Of a DNA stretch of 64,000 nucleotides, positions 34,859 to 42,331 are shown in pieces. Under the pieces are notes generated by a model. The model ran no database searches and had not been told where the DNA came from. It saw only the letters and a program-made list of their open reading frames with translations. Source of the DNA: Akkermansiaceae bacterium (GTDB lineage: Bacteria > Verrucomicrobiota > Verrucomicrobiia > Verrucomicrobiales > Akkermansiaceae); NCBI GenBank assembly GCA_015062005.1, contig SUVL01000009.1, forward strand, positions 1 through 64,000, in the 5' to 3' direction. Both the position numbers and the translations under genes were made by a program. Position 1 is the first letter of the stretch. Every line of letters starts with the position of its first letter.

Positions 34859-36493
34859 TTATTCCTCAGAGAACTCCACCCCCAGCAGGCAGATATCGTC
34901 ATCCTGCCGGGCACTGCCGGTGAACTGGTGTACGCCGGCCAGGGAGATATCGAGCATTTCGCGGATGCTTTGCGGCTTGCGCTCGTGCAGGAAATCCATG
35001 ATGCGGGAGGAGCCTATTTCGTCGCCGGTGGCATCCTGTGCCTCGGTGAGCCCATCCGTGAAGAGCATGAGTTTCATGCCGGATTCCAGGCGGATTTCAC
35101 TCTCGCGGAACATGGCGTTCTCCAGCAGCCCCAGTGCCGGAGTACGCGGAATCGCCGGTTGGAAGGCCTTGCCTTCCGCCGGCAGCACAATGGGTGCCGG
35201 GTGCCCGGCGCTGGCCAGGGTCAGACGCCGGCGATCCAGATCCAGGTACACGTAGCATGCTGAGGCAAACATGGTGATGTTGGCCTGGCTGAAGATGCGG
35301 TACATCTGGCGGTTGAGTGAGGAGAGGAAGAGGGCCGGGGTATCGGCCAGATTGGCCAGCTGGGCCATGAGTCCGCGCATCATGGAGGCGATGAGCGCTG
35401 CGCGCACGCCGTGTCCCATCACATCGCAGATGAGCATGCCCACGCCGCTCTGCCCCACAGGGAACACCTCGAAGCAATCGCCGGCCACTCCGTCAGAGGG
35501 CAGGTAGACATGGTGGAAACTCGCCTTGCGGGTGCTGCCGCTGCTGTGCTGCCACACGCGGTCCGGGGTGTTGACATTCTGCAGGGCCTGCTGCACTTCT
35601 CGCGCCAGGTGTATCTCTTTCTCCAGCAATTTATTCTTCTCATCCAGCTGCTTGGCGATGCGCTGGTATTTCTGCTGGGCCTCGATGAGTTTGGTCACAT
35701 CGCTGGAGATACCCACGATGCCTTTCACTGTGCCGTCTGCTGCGTACCAGGGGAATTTGGAGACCTTGCCCCAGGTGGATTTGCCGCCTTTCCACTTTTC
35801 GTGATGAATACGGTTCAGAATCGGCTTGCCCGTGGCCATGATTTCAGCCTCTTCCGAGCGGGCGATTTCGCACATTTCCGGGTCGAAGAAGTTGGAGTCC
35901 CTGCTGCCGATGAGGTCAGAGGGTGTGCGCACCTTCATTTTTTTTGCCGTAGCCTCATTGGCAATGACGAAGCGGGACTCACGGTTCTTGAAGTAGATGT
36001 TGTCCGGCAGGTAGTTGATGAGCGTGCGGAAGAGGTCGCGGTCTTCCATGGCGTGCAGGTCAGCCATCTTGCGGCGGGTGATATCTACCCACACGCCGAC
36101 CAGCCGGCACGGTTTCTTGTTCTCATCGTACTCCAGCAGGCCATTGATACGCACCCAGCGCCAGCCGCGGTTGCGCTGGTTGAGCAGTCGCACTTCCACG
36201 CGCAGCGGGTAGGAAGTCGGGCGGTCGATGTAGCGCTTCACCGTGGTGGCGAAAAAGGTCACGTCTTCCGGATGAATGGTTTTCTCCGGCTCGGTGAAGA
36301 CATTGGGCGCCCAATCCTTCATGGACATGCCCATCATTTTCACGCATTGCTCAGTGTAGAAGATTTCGTTATTCTCAAACAGCCAGCAATAGACGCCTTC
36401 CTCGGCTGCTCGCAAAGCCTTGCGCACCATATCCCACACAAATACGCCGGGTACGGTGCGTTTCTCATTATTCTGCTCGGGGCTGCCGCTCAT
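34859..36493 (-). CDS. PAS-PAS-SpoIIE (PP2C-type) serine phosphatase
   Basis: 544 residues, no membrane helix. Two PAS/PAC sensor units come first: about 20-130 with WRWVRINGLLEYDENKKPCR, and about 145-270 with LINYLPDNIYFKNRESRF and VKGIVGISSDVTKL. A coiled-coil linker (about 270-300) follows, then an RsbU/SpoIIE phosphatase domain with metal-binding VAGDCFEVF, ICDVMGHGVRAALIASMMRG and LFTDGLTEAQDA. Such proteins dephosphorylate anti-sigma antagonists in response to a PAS ligand. No STAS or anti-sigma kinase gene lies beside it, so the target is encoded elsewhere. It has its own near-leaderless promoter. Confidence 0.92.
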   Translation of the reverse strand: MSGSPEQNNEKRTVPGVFVWDMVRKALRAAEEGVYCWLFENNEIFYTEQCVKMMGMSMKDWAPNVFTEPEKTIHPEDVTFFATTVKRYIDRPTSYPLRVEVRLLNQRNRGWRWVRINGLLEYDENKKPCRLVGVWVDITRRKMADLHAMEDRDLFRTLINYLPDNIYFKNRESRFVIANEATAKKMKVRTPSDLIGSRDSNFFDPEMCEIARSEEAEIMATGKPILNRIHHEKWKGGKSTWGKVSKFPWYAADGTVKGIVGISSDVTKLIEAQQKYQRIAKQLDEKNKLLEKEIHLAREVQQALQNVNTPDRVWQHSSGSTRKASFHHVYLPSDGVAGDCFEVFPVGQSGVGMLICDVMGHGVRAALIASMMRGLMAQLANLADTPALFLSSLNRQMYRIFSQANITMFASACYVYLDLDRRRLTLASAGHPAPIVLPAEGKAFQPAIPRTPALGLLENAMFRESEIRLESGMKLMLFTDGLTEAQDATGDEIGSSRIMDFLHERKPQSIREMLDISLAGVHQFTGSARQDDDICLLGVEFSEE

Positions 36494-36502
36494 TTGCTTT
36501 AT

Positions 36503-36531
36503 AACATACCCCGACTACCGCCGTTTTTCAA
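36503..36531 (-). promoter_or_regulatory. Promoter of the PAS-SpoIIE phosphatase
   Basis: Minus strand TTGAAA (36531-36526), 17 bp, TATGTT (36508-36503). Transcription should start about three bases before ATG 36493. Confidence 0.5.
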
Positions 36532-36560
36532 GCAGAATCGTCCGTTTTTACTGAGAATTT

Positions 36561-37565
36561 TCAATTCCACAGTGCGTACCACAGCAAACCGGCAATGGCG
36601 GACGCAAAAACGAGGGCCACTCTGCCGATGTTGCATATCCACCGATGAATTCTGGTGTACCTGCGCGCTATCCGCACAGGCATCTGACCATCAAGGTTCG
36701 TGAGCACAAGCCCGACCCGCTCGCCGCGCATTTTCAGAAAGACGGAGTCTGCTGCTGTGATAGTGGCGTCATCCATGTCATCCCAGGGAATATAGAAGGT
36801 GAGGCCCCCATCCGTGCGCGTGATGATGCCGCGGCGGGTTCTGCGGACTTCATCTCCGACGTAGTTTTCACTGAGGAAATCCTCTTCAAGGTCGTAGTGA
36901 CTTGCTGTGGCAGCTGCGCTTCCCAGCGCCGGAAAAACCACGCAAATGGGTGCGGATTCTGGGAAGAGAAAGGGACTGATTGCTCCTAGGATGAACCAAG
37001 GTTGCGCTGTGAGTGCGCAGGGTAATACAGGGATATTAAATGGGGCCCCCATGAAGAAGACCGCTTTTTCATAAGCCTCTGTTTCTTCTACGTCTATTCT
37101 GTTTTCAGTAATCTGTCCTTGAATCAGGAGAAGTGTTGTTTCTTTCTTGCTTCCGGCAATCGGCAGCAGGAAAAAGGTGTCTGTTTCCTCATTCCACAGG
37201 CTGATGCCGTCGGCTGCCATCCTGGCTTCCTGCAAGCTTGCCCACGGTAGGAAAATGCACAGGCCGGGCTTGCTTTCGCGGTAGAGAAGAATTCCGCTGC
37301 GGATGAGTCGCCACGCATTGCATTTACCACTCAGGTAGTCTCCTGCGCGCGTGGCCGGTGCGTACTTCATCTCGATATCCTGGTGCAGGCAGATGGAGAG
37401 GGTGAAGCACGCGGCCCCGCAGAACCATGCAGCGGGATGCGCCCCGCCGCAGCACCAGCAGAGAAGGCCTGCCAACAAGCCAAGGACCGCCGTAATCCCC
37501 AGCCGCAATGGCCAGTTCGGCTTGTATGGACACGAAGGGGGTATGGGCTGAAAGCGGTGAATCAT
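36561..37565 (-). CDS. Membrane protein with two PH-like (YcxB-type) halves
   Basis: 334 residues. Two repeated halves can be seen, each with two hydrophobic helices and a soluble beta-rich domain. The matching segments are SGILLYRESKPGLCIFLPW and RGIITRTDGGLTFYIPWDDM, each followed by a helix or strand and then FFLLPI or LVLTNL. This is the look of the YcxB-like C-terminal PH fold. One further helix closes the protein. The function is unknown. Its start overlaps the stop of the L,D-transpeptidase gene by four bases, so an envelope role is likely. Confidence 0.6.
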   Translation of the reverse strand: MIHRFQPIPPSCPYKPNWPLRLGITAVLGLLAGLLCWCCGGAHPAAWFCGAACFTLSICLHQDIEMKYAPATRAGDYLSGKCNAWRLIRSGILLYRESKPGLCIFLPWASLQEARMAADGISLWNEETDTFFLLPIAGSKKETTLLLIQGQITENRIDVEETEAYEKAVFFMGAPFNIPVLPCALTAQPWFILGAISPFLFPESAPICVVFPALGSAAATASHYDLEEDFLSENYVGDEVRRTRRGIITRTDGGLTFYIPWDDMDDATITAADSVFLKMRGERVGLVLTNLDGQMPVRIARRYTRIHRWICNIGRVALVFASAIAGLLWYALWN

Positions 37566-38236
37566 GGAGTATCGGTATCAGGGTAAGGCTCCTGCCGGTT
37601 TTCTGTGTGCTGCCAGCCGGGGTGCAGGTGCTGCCAGAAGGCATAGTGCGTGTTTCCCTTTTCCTTTTTCATGCGCTCTGCGCTCATGCGGAAGGGATAT
37701 ATCTGCACCGGGACGCTCTCTGCTCCCGCCTTGAAGGCTTCGTTCACCAGGGTGTAGATCTCTTCAATCCCGGCATCGGTCATGGCAAAGCAGCCCACGG
37801 ACCAGATGCTGCCATGCACCATGATGAAGCTGCCGGTGCGGCCCAGTTCCCGGTCGTAGCGGTTCGGGTAGCCTATGTTGAACGCCAGGTGAAACTTGCT
37901 GCGGGGGTTCATACTGCGGGGGTAGACCCGGTAGAATCCCTCCGGCGCCTGTTTGTCGCCCTCGGCGGTTTTGGGGCCGATGCCACCGCTCATGCCGGCG
38001 ATGGAGTAAGTTTTAAGGATGTGCCAGATTTCATTCCTCTCCTGAACCCAGAGCTCGAAGGCCGCATCTTCTTTGATGATGCGGATAAAGACCGGCTTGC
38101 CGAAATGCTCCCCCAGCCCGGCTTGCATGCGCTGCCGGGCATTTTCGACTCGGTCACTGCTTTCCGGGGCATGTTGCATGATAAATAAAAGAATGAGAAT
38201 GGATAAAATCAGGCAACCGGCCCAGCGTAATCTCAT
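37562..38236 (-). CDS. YafK-type L,D-transpeptidase family protein
   Basis: 224 residues. One N-terminal helix (LILSILILLFIMQHA) exports or anchors the protein. The catalytic domain matches the YkuD fold in its YafK branch: GGIGPKTAEGDKQAPEGFY, FNIGYPNRYD and the catalytic FIMVHGSIWSVGCFAMTD with His and Cys. Branch members such as E. coli DpaA act on peptidoglycan cross-links, including removal of lipoprotein from murein, so hydrolase activity is as possible as cross-linking. A perfect -35 TTGACA (38271-38266) lies 17 bp from a weak -10. Confidence 0.87.
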   Translation of the reverse strand: MRLRWAGCLILSILILLFIMQHAPESSDRVENARQRMQAGLGEHFGKPVFIRIIKEDAAFELWVQERNEIWHILKTYSIAGMSGGIGPKTAEGDKQAPEGFYRVYPRSMNPRSKFHLAFNIGYPNRYDRELGRTGSFIMVHGSIWSVGCFAMTDAGIEEIYTLVNEAFKAGAESVPVQIYPFRMSAERMKKEKGNTHYAFWQHLHPGWQHTENRQEPYPDTDTP

Positions 38237-38301
38237 GCGTTCAGGATGACACGTGGCCTTCCCTTTGTCAAGACATCCCGAAAAAAATGAAAAAAATTAA
38301 A

Positions 38302-38338
38302 AATATCCTCTTGACGTGGTAGGATATTGTGGTAAGAT
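38302..38338 (+). promoter_or_regulatory. Promoter with a perfect dyad, upstream of a candidate small RNA
   Basis: TTGACG (38311-38316), 16 bp, TAAGAT (38333-38338). A perfect 8-bp inverted repeat, AATATCCT (38302-38309) and AGGATATT (38321-38328) with 11 bases between, encloses the -35 box and enters the spacer. That is the usual geometry of a repressor operator. Confidence 0.5.
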
Positions 38339-38344
38339 GAGCCT

Positions 38345-38427
38345 GCAACCCGCGAGAGCGTGGTTCAGTAAAAGAGAGAGAAAAGTTGACACCGCCCCGG
38401 TTACCTACGGTGACCGGGGCGGTTCAT
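38345..38427 (+). ncRNA. Candidate small RNA between the YafK-type gene and ilvE
   Basis: A short unit of about 80 nt runs from the promoter above to a strong hairpin: a 15-bp stem at 38391-38405/38409-38423 with a 3-base loop, followed by TCATTT. An alternative reading is a 34-codon frame from ATG 38337, but that ATG is inside the -10 box and the frame runs through the hairpin, so an RNA is favoured. It may also be a leader element. No known RNA family was recognised. Confidence 0.35.
38391..38427 (+). terminator. Hairpin terminator of the candidate small RNA
   Basis: Fifteen base pairs with one G-U (38391-38405 with 38409-38423), loop TAC, weak T tail. Confidence 0.5.
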
Positions 38428-38520
38428 TTCAGCGGCCGTGATAGAATGCCTGCATGCCGCGTTCAATGACAAAAAACGGGCATGCCGCGTTTTTCTGCTT
38501 TCTTTGTGCAAAAAAGGGCG

Positions 38521-38526
38521 TATAAT
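38521..38526 (+). promoter_or_regulatory. -10 box of ilvE
   Basis: Consensus TATAAT with no clear -35 at the right distance. It predicts a leader of about 25 bases before ATG 38559. Confidence 0.45.
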
Positions 38527-38558
38527 GCTGCCGTTCACAAAAATTTCTTAACAATCTC

Positions 38559-39410
38559 ATGAAAATCTGGTTTGATGGCAAGCTGGTTGACCGGGACGAG
38601 GCTAAGGTCTCCGTCTTTGATCATGGTGTTCTGTATGGTGATGGCTGCTTCGAGGGCATCCGCTTCTATTCCGGTAAGGTATTCCGCCTGGAGGAGCACA
38701 TTGTGCGCCTGTTCAATTCCATGCGCTACCTCATGATTGAGCTTCCCTGGAGCTTCGAGGAGGTGTGCGCCGCCACGAATGAGACCGTGGCTGCCAGCGG
38801 AATGGAGGACGGCTACATCCGCCTGGTGGTGACCCGCGGTGTGGGCGACCTGGGCCTGAACCCCCGCAACTGCCCCAAGGCCAGCATGTTCATCATCGTG
38901 CAGGACATTGCCCTGTACCCCAAGGAAATGTATGAGAAGGGGCTGAGCATGATTACCTCTTCCTTCCGCCGCCCGAACCCGGATATCCTCTGCCCGCAGG
39001 TGAAGAGCCTGAACTACCTGAACGGTATCTCCGCCAAGATTGAGGCCGTGGCCGCCGGCGCCGGCGAGGCCCTCATGCTCAACCAGCGCGGCAATGTGGC
39101 CGAATGCACGGGCGACAACATCTTCATCGTGGTGAACGGTGAGGTGCAGACGCCCCCGCTGACCGAGGGTGGCCTGGGCGGCATCACCCGCCACGCCGTG
39201 ATGGATATCTGCGCCGAGCTCGGTATCCCCTGCGTGGAGAAGGTGATGAACCGCTTCGATATCCTCTGCGCAGATGAGTGCTTCCTGACCGGCTCCGCCG
39301 CAGAGGTGATTGCCGCCACCTCCCTGGATGGCCGCAAGATCGGCAGCGGTGTGGCTGGCCCCGTGACCAAGCGCATCCTGGCCCGCTTCCAGCAGCTGGT
39401 GCGCGAGTAA
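38559..39410 (+). CDS. ilvE: Branched-chain amino acid aminotransferase (class IV PLP)
   Basis: 283 residues. Transfers amino groups between glutamate and the 2-oxo acids of leucine, isoleucine and valine. The fold-type IV features are clear: VSVFDHGVLYGDGCFEGIRFY at the N-terminus, the PLP lysine K149 in VKSLNYLNG, the conserved Glu in NVAECTGDNIF and the phosphate loop TEGGLGGITR. The family also holds D-amino acid transaminases and aminodeoxychorismate lyases; overall pattern and length favour IlvE. It is a single-gene unit ended by a terminator at 39433. Confidence 0.9.
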   Translation: MKIWFDGKLVDRDEAKVSVFDHGVLYGDGCFEGIRFYSGKVFRLEEHIVRLFNSMRYLMIELPWSFEEVCAATNETVAASGMEDGYIRLVVTRGVGDLGLNPRNCPKASMFIIVQDIALYPKEMYEKGLSMITSSFRRPNPDILCPQVKSLNYLNGISAKIEAVAAGAGEALMLNQRGNVAECTGDNIFIVVNGEVQTPPLTEGGLGGITRHAVMDICAELGIPCVEKVMNRFDILCADECFLTGSAAEVIAATSLDGRKIGSGVAGPVTKRILARFQQLVRE

Positions 39411-39432
39411 AAACGCAACCACAATACTTTAT

Positions 39433-39467
39433 GGGGCGGCGGGTGATTCAGCTTGCCGCCCCTTTTT
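39433..39467 (+). terminator. ilvE terminator
   Basis: GGGGCGGC (39433-39440) pairs with GCCGCCCC (39455-39462) and is followed by TTTTT. It ends only ten bases before the Nudix start codon. Confidence 0.8.
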
Positions 39468-39477
39468 ATATCTTACC

Positions 39478-39984
39478 ATGGAAAAGCTCTACGAAGGAAA
39501 GTTTCTGAATATGGTCCGCGAGGGCCGCTGGGAATACTGCGAGCGTGTGAACAACACCGGCGCCGTAATGGTGTTTGCCTGCACCCCGGAGGGCCAGGTG
39601 CTGCTGGTGGAGGAGTTCCGCCCGCCCATCGGGCAGCGCTGCCTCTGTTTCCCTGCCGGGCTGAGCGGTGATGAGGGCCCGGAGAGCGATGCCGCCGCCG
39701 CCCGTCGCGAACTGCTGGAGGAAACCGGCTACGAAGCCGCTGAAATGACGTTCCTTTTCCATGGCCCTTCTTCCCCGGGGCTTACTTCGGAGAGCCTGTC
39801 TTTCTACCTGGCTACCGGCTTGCGGCGCGTGGCGGCCGGCGGCGGAGTGGATAACGAGAATATCACCGTGCGCGAAGCCCCGCTGGATGATATCGATGCC
39901 TGGCTGGCCGCCCAGGTGGAGCAGGGGATTGCGCTCGACCCCCGCATCTATACCGGTCTGTATTTCCTTAAAAAGGAATACTGA
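39478..39984 (+). CDS. Nudix hydrolase (ADP-ribose pyrophosphatase-like)
   Basis: 168 residues. The Nudix box is complete enough to assign: a Gly-led GLSGDEGPESDAAAARRELLEETGYEA with the REL-x-EE-x-G core that binds Mg. The preceding VLLVEEFRPPIGQRCLCFPAG resembles the ADP-ribose/NDP-sugar pyrophosphatase group. It likely cleaves a nucleoside diphosphate linked to another moiety. It begins just behind the ilvE terminator, so it must have its own start of transcription; TTATAT at 39466-39471 could be a -10 box. Confidence 0.88.
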   Translation: MEKLYEGKFLNMVREGRWEYCERVNNTGAVMVFACTPEGQVLLVEEFRPPIGQRCLCFPAGLSGDEGPESDAAAARRELLEETGYEAAEMTFLFHGPSSPGLTSESLSFYLATGLRRVAAGGGVDNENITVREAPLDDIDAWLAAQVEQGIALDPRIYTGLYFLKKEY

Positions 39985-40309
39985 ATGGCACATGTGTCCC
40001 AAAGATTATGAGAAAATAGCCCTAAACGATATAAGAGCATAGTGTTCTGTGAGAAAATTCGTAGTAGGGTATCTCCCGCCTCACCATCGGCAGTAAGCAT
40101 GCATTTGTTTCTCTATCGGCGTAAGCCGCTAACTTTCAATTTGTCAATCGTAAATTGTCAATTGTAAATCCACGTGTCCCAAATCTTTGGGACACGTGTG
40201 ACTGAGTGGTTGATGGCAGGCGAATTTGCTTGCCCCGGAGCTCATTTTCCCGAAAGCCAGCCAGCAGGTTCTCCTTGACAATTCGGGGAGTCTGGTGTAT
40301 ACGGTGCGC
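39985..40309. repeat. 325-bp intergenic region with dispersed repeats
   Basis: No gene was seen. CACATGTGTCCCAAAG (39989-40004) matches the repeat head at 25724 and 41761. At about 40170-40199 CACGTGTCCCAAA is inverted on itself to give a palindrome around TCTTTGGGACACGTG. AT-rich TTGTCAATCGTAAATTGTCA-type motifs precede it. The tatD promoter is at the right end. Confidence 0.55.
40275..40303 (+). promoter_or_regulatory. tatD promoter (leaderless)
   Basis: TTGACA (40275-40280), 17 bp, TATACG (40298-40303), six bases before ATG 40310. The -35 box is a perfect consensus. Confidence 0.7.
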
Positions 40310-41122
40310 ATGATTATTGATACGCATTGCCACCTGGTGCATGAGAAGTACGATGATATAGAGCAGCTCCGCGCGGATTCGATTGCTCTGGGGGTGGGGC
40401 ATTGCATATCGCAGGGTACGCACCCGCAGGACTGGCTCCCCCAGCTGGAGCTTGCCCGCCGCATGCCCGACTTCATCACATCCTGCCTGGCAGCGCACCC
40501 ATCGGAGGTCACAAATGTGAGCGATGATGATTTTGAATACATGGCCCAGCTGTGCCGCCAGCACCCGCAGGCCGCTATCGGCGAGGCCGGGCTTGATTAT
40601 TTCTGGGATGCTCCGGAGGGCTGGGATGAAGCGGTGTACCACGCCCGCCAGCGTGAGCTGCTGGAGAAACACTTTGCGCTGGCTGAGGAGCTGGGCCTGA
40701 ATATCTCCCTGCACACGCGCGACAAGGAGGGAACCGCCTGCTTTGACGATGCCTTTGCCATTGCCCGCAATTTCCCGAAGGTACGCCCGGTCTTCCACTG
40801 CTTCATCGGTACACAGGCACAGGCTCATTCTGTGTTTGAACAGCTCGACGGCATGATTTCCTTCACCGGTATCATCACCTTCAAGAAAACGAAAGACGTG
40901 CAGGCCGTGGCTGCATGGGCACCGCTTGACCGCGTGATGGTGGAGACGGACTCCCCCTTCCTCTCGCCGGAACCGCACCGCGGCAAGCTCAACATCCCCG
41001 GGCGGACCCGTTTTGTGGCCGAAAAACTGGCGGCGTTGCGCGGTATCTCACTGGAGGAAGTGGCCGCTGCCACCACGGCGAATGCCTGCCGCTTCTTCCG
41101 GCTGCCCCAGCTGGCCGTTTAA
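40310..41122 (+). CDS. TatD-family metal-dependent hydrolase/DNase
   Basis: 270 residues from ATG 40310; an upstream in-frame ATG at 40226 lies before the promoter and is rejected. TIM-barrel hydrolase of the TatD/YcfH group. The metal ligands are visible: IDTHCHL (H6, H8), the Glu in IGEAGLDY, His in SLHTRD and FHCFIG, and Asp in VMVETDSPFL. Members act as 3'-5' DNases in repair, and some as D-aminoacyl-tRNA deacylases. The stop overlaps the convergent membrane-protein gene by four bases. Confidence 0.9.
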   Translation: MIIDTHCHLVHEKYDDIEQLRADSIALGVGHCISQGTHPQDWLPQLELARRMPDFITSCLAAHPSEVTNVSDDDFEYMAQLCRQHPQAAIGEAGLDYFWDAPEGWDEAVYHARQRELLEKHFALAEELGLNISLHTRDKEGTACFDDAFAIARNFPKVRPVFHCFIGTQAQAHSVFEQLDGMISFTGIITFKKTKDVQAVAAWAPLDRVMVETDSPFLSPEPHRGKLNIPGRTRFVAEKLAALRGISLEEVAAATTANACRFFRLPQLAV

Positions 41123-41658
41123 GTGTCGTAATTACCGTACTGGGAGCGCCGGCGGTAGAAAAGATAGAAGGCGGCGCAGTTCACCCCGCTGAGCATACCG
41201 CAGCACAAGCCCAGGAACATGGCAGCCTGCTGGGTGTGCTTCAGCGCTATTGCCCAGTATGAGTTCAGCCACGGGTGGCGGAGCTGCATGCAGACTGGCT
41301 CCGGTTGCATGGTTTCCCCCAGGGTGAGACCAAAGAGCATGATACAGGTCAGCAGGATGATGATGTTGGCCAGCAGCAGACCCGCGCGGAACCAGCGCAG
41401 AATCTTCTGCTTACGCAGGAAGAGCATGCTCACGATGGCTGCCACCAACGCGATGCTCCCCACGCCGGTGATGGCGGTGCCCATCAGGAAATTGAATTTT
41501 TCCTGGCTGTGGAGAAACTCGCTCGCCTCCTGGGGATTCACCACCTGTTCCCAGGCTTCATCCGGAGGAATGGCGACGTTGAGCCCGGTCAGGGTGATAT
41601 GCACTGCAAAGAAGAGCAGGCAGAGCAGGGAGCAGGTCAGAAGCAGCGTAGATTTCAT
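41119..41658 (-). CDS. Four-helix membrane protein of unknown function
   Basis: 179 residues from ATG 41658; the 35-codon upstream extension overlaps the promoter and is not protein-like. There are four hydrophobic helices: TLLLTCSLLCLLFFAVHITL, then GTAITGVGSIALVAAIVSMLF, then GLLLANIIILLTCIMLFGL, then MFLGLCCGMLSGVNCAAFYLF. A soluble loop after the first contains AIPPDEAWEQVVNPQEASEF. No family was recognised. It is convergent with tatD, overlapping by four bases. Confidence 0.6.
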   Translation of the reverse strand: MKSTLLLTCSLLCLLFFAVHITLTGLNVAIPPDEAWEQVVNPQEASEFLHSQEKFNFLMGTAITGVGSIALVAAIVSMLFLRKQKILRWFRAGLLLANIIILLTCIMLFGLTLGETMQPEPVCMQLRHPWLNSYWAIALKHTQQAAMFLGLCCGMLSGVNCAAFYLFYRRRSQYGNYDT

Positions 41659-41677
41659 GTGCGGAAGGTACTGTTCT

Positions 41678-41706
41678 ATCCTACTAGAATCAGGGAATCT
41701 TGTCAA
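41678..41706 (-). promoter_or_regulatory. Promoter of the four-helix membrane protein gene
   Basis: Minus strand TTGACA (41706-41701), 17 bp, TAGGAT (41683-41678); leader of about 15 bases to ATG 41658. Confidence 0.65.
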
Positions 41707-41760
41707 CCTGTCAGTGATGAGAAAACAGGTGATACTGCATGCGGCAGGGCTGGCCGCGTG

Positions 41761-41832
41761 CACACGTGTCCCAAAGTTTGAGTACTAATCTCGATAAATT
41801 GGACTTTGGCGAGCCGCAGGCGAGTCAAAGTC
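41761..41832. repeat. Dispersed repeat copy plus palindrome
   Basis: CACACGTGTCCCAAAGTTTG and GATAAATTGGA (41793-41803) match the copy at 25724-25770 with the same spacing. It is followed by an inverted repeat GGACTTTG/CAAAGTCC (41801-41808/41825-41832) enclosing GCGAGC-CGCAG-GCGAG, a motif also found at 25.8 and 63.9 kb. Confidence 0.6.
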
Positions 41833-41834
41833 CT

Positions 41835-42001
41835 ATCCCTCATGCGCTAGCATGAGGGATTTCATACATGCCACTGGCATGTATTTCATGCACTGCGATA
41901 GCAGCGCTTTCATACCGCTGCTCGCAGCGGTATTTACATACTTGCGATAGCAAGTATTTCATTGAGCGAAGCGACTGGTTACCGCTGCATTAGCAGCGGT
42001 A
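41835..42001. repeat. Hairpin array, left arm (TTTCAT linkers)
   Basis: Successive unlike palindromes are separated by TTTCAT. Stems: ATCCCTCATG (41835-41844/41851-41860), ATACATGCC (864-872/876-884), GCACTGC with one mismatch (890-896/901-907), TACCGCTGC (913-921/924-932), ATACTTGC (938-945/950-957) and TACCGCTGC (981 region, near the core). Linkers TTTCAT sit at 41860, 41884, 41908 and 41957, with TTTACAT at 41933. Loops are short (TC, ACT, GATA). Confidence 0.8.
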
Positions 42002-42150
42002 CTGCCGTTTTCGCAATATATTGGACATAAGCGTGCAATGGGATACATAAAGCACATGGATTTTTTCCAGGGAAGGCTAATTTATTATGCGACCGCCCAT
42101 TGGATGTACCGCTGCTAATGCAGCGGTAACTAGTCGCTTCGCTCAATGAA
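41958..42150. repeat. 44-bp inverted repeat around a 105-bp core
   Basis: 41958-42001 is the reverse complement of 42107-42150 with a single mismatch (41977 against 42131). Each arm itself contains a TACCGCTGC hairpin and a GAGCGAAGCGACT segment. The 105-bp core (42002-42106) is AT-rich, has no gene and no repeat that I can see. The hairpin units point in opposite directions on the two sides. Confidence 0.85.
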
Positions 42151-42267
42151 TTACACCGGCGGAGCCGGTGTATGTAAATACCACAGCTGCGCTGTGGTAT
42201 GAAAGCGCAGCTGGCGCTACGCATGAAATACCGCCTGCGGCGGTATGAAAGCGGCACTATGTGCCGC
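42107..42267. repeat. Hairpin array, right arm (ATGAAA linkers)
   Basis: The mirror orientation of the left arm. Stems: TACCGCTGC (42107-42115/42120-42128), TACACCGGC (152-160/164-172), TACCACAGC (179-187/191-199), GCGC (205-208/214-217), TACCGCC (229-235/239-245) and GCGGCAC (251-257/261-267). ATGAAA linkers are at 42199, 42223 and 42245, with TGTAAA at 42173. The hisC promoter lies just to the right. Confidence 0.8.
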
Positions 42268-42289
42268 GTGATAATGCCGGAATGAATGC

Positions 42290-42317
42290 TTGCACCATGG
42301 GGGGGCAGGGGTATAAT
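42290..42317 (+). promoter_or_regulatory. hisC promoter
   Basis: TTGCAC (42290-42295), 16 bp, TATAAT (42312-42317); leader of about eight bases to ATG 42332. Confidence 0.6.
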
Positions 42318-42331
42318 GGGGCGTAACCGTT

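Noticed and set aside
38337..38441. 34-codon ORF in the candidate small RNA
   Set aside because: Its ATG lies within the -10 box and most of the frame is the terminator hairpin.
40226..40309. Upstream ATG for tatD
   Set aside because: It precedes the consensus promoter at 40275-40303; the metal motif IDTHCHL should be close to the N-terminus, as it is from ATG 40310.
41835..42267. CRISPR array
   Set aside because: Units are short and unequal, the constant part is only six bases, and the variable parts are palindromes rather than spacers. No cas gene is present.
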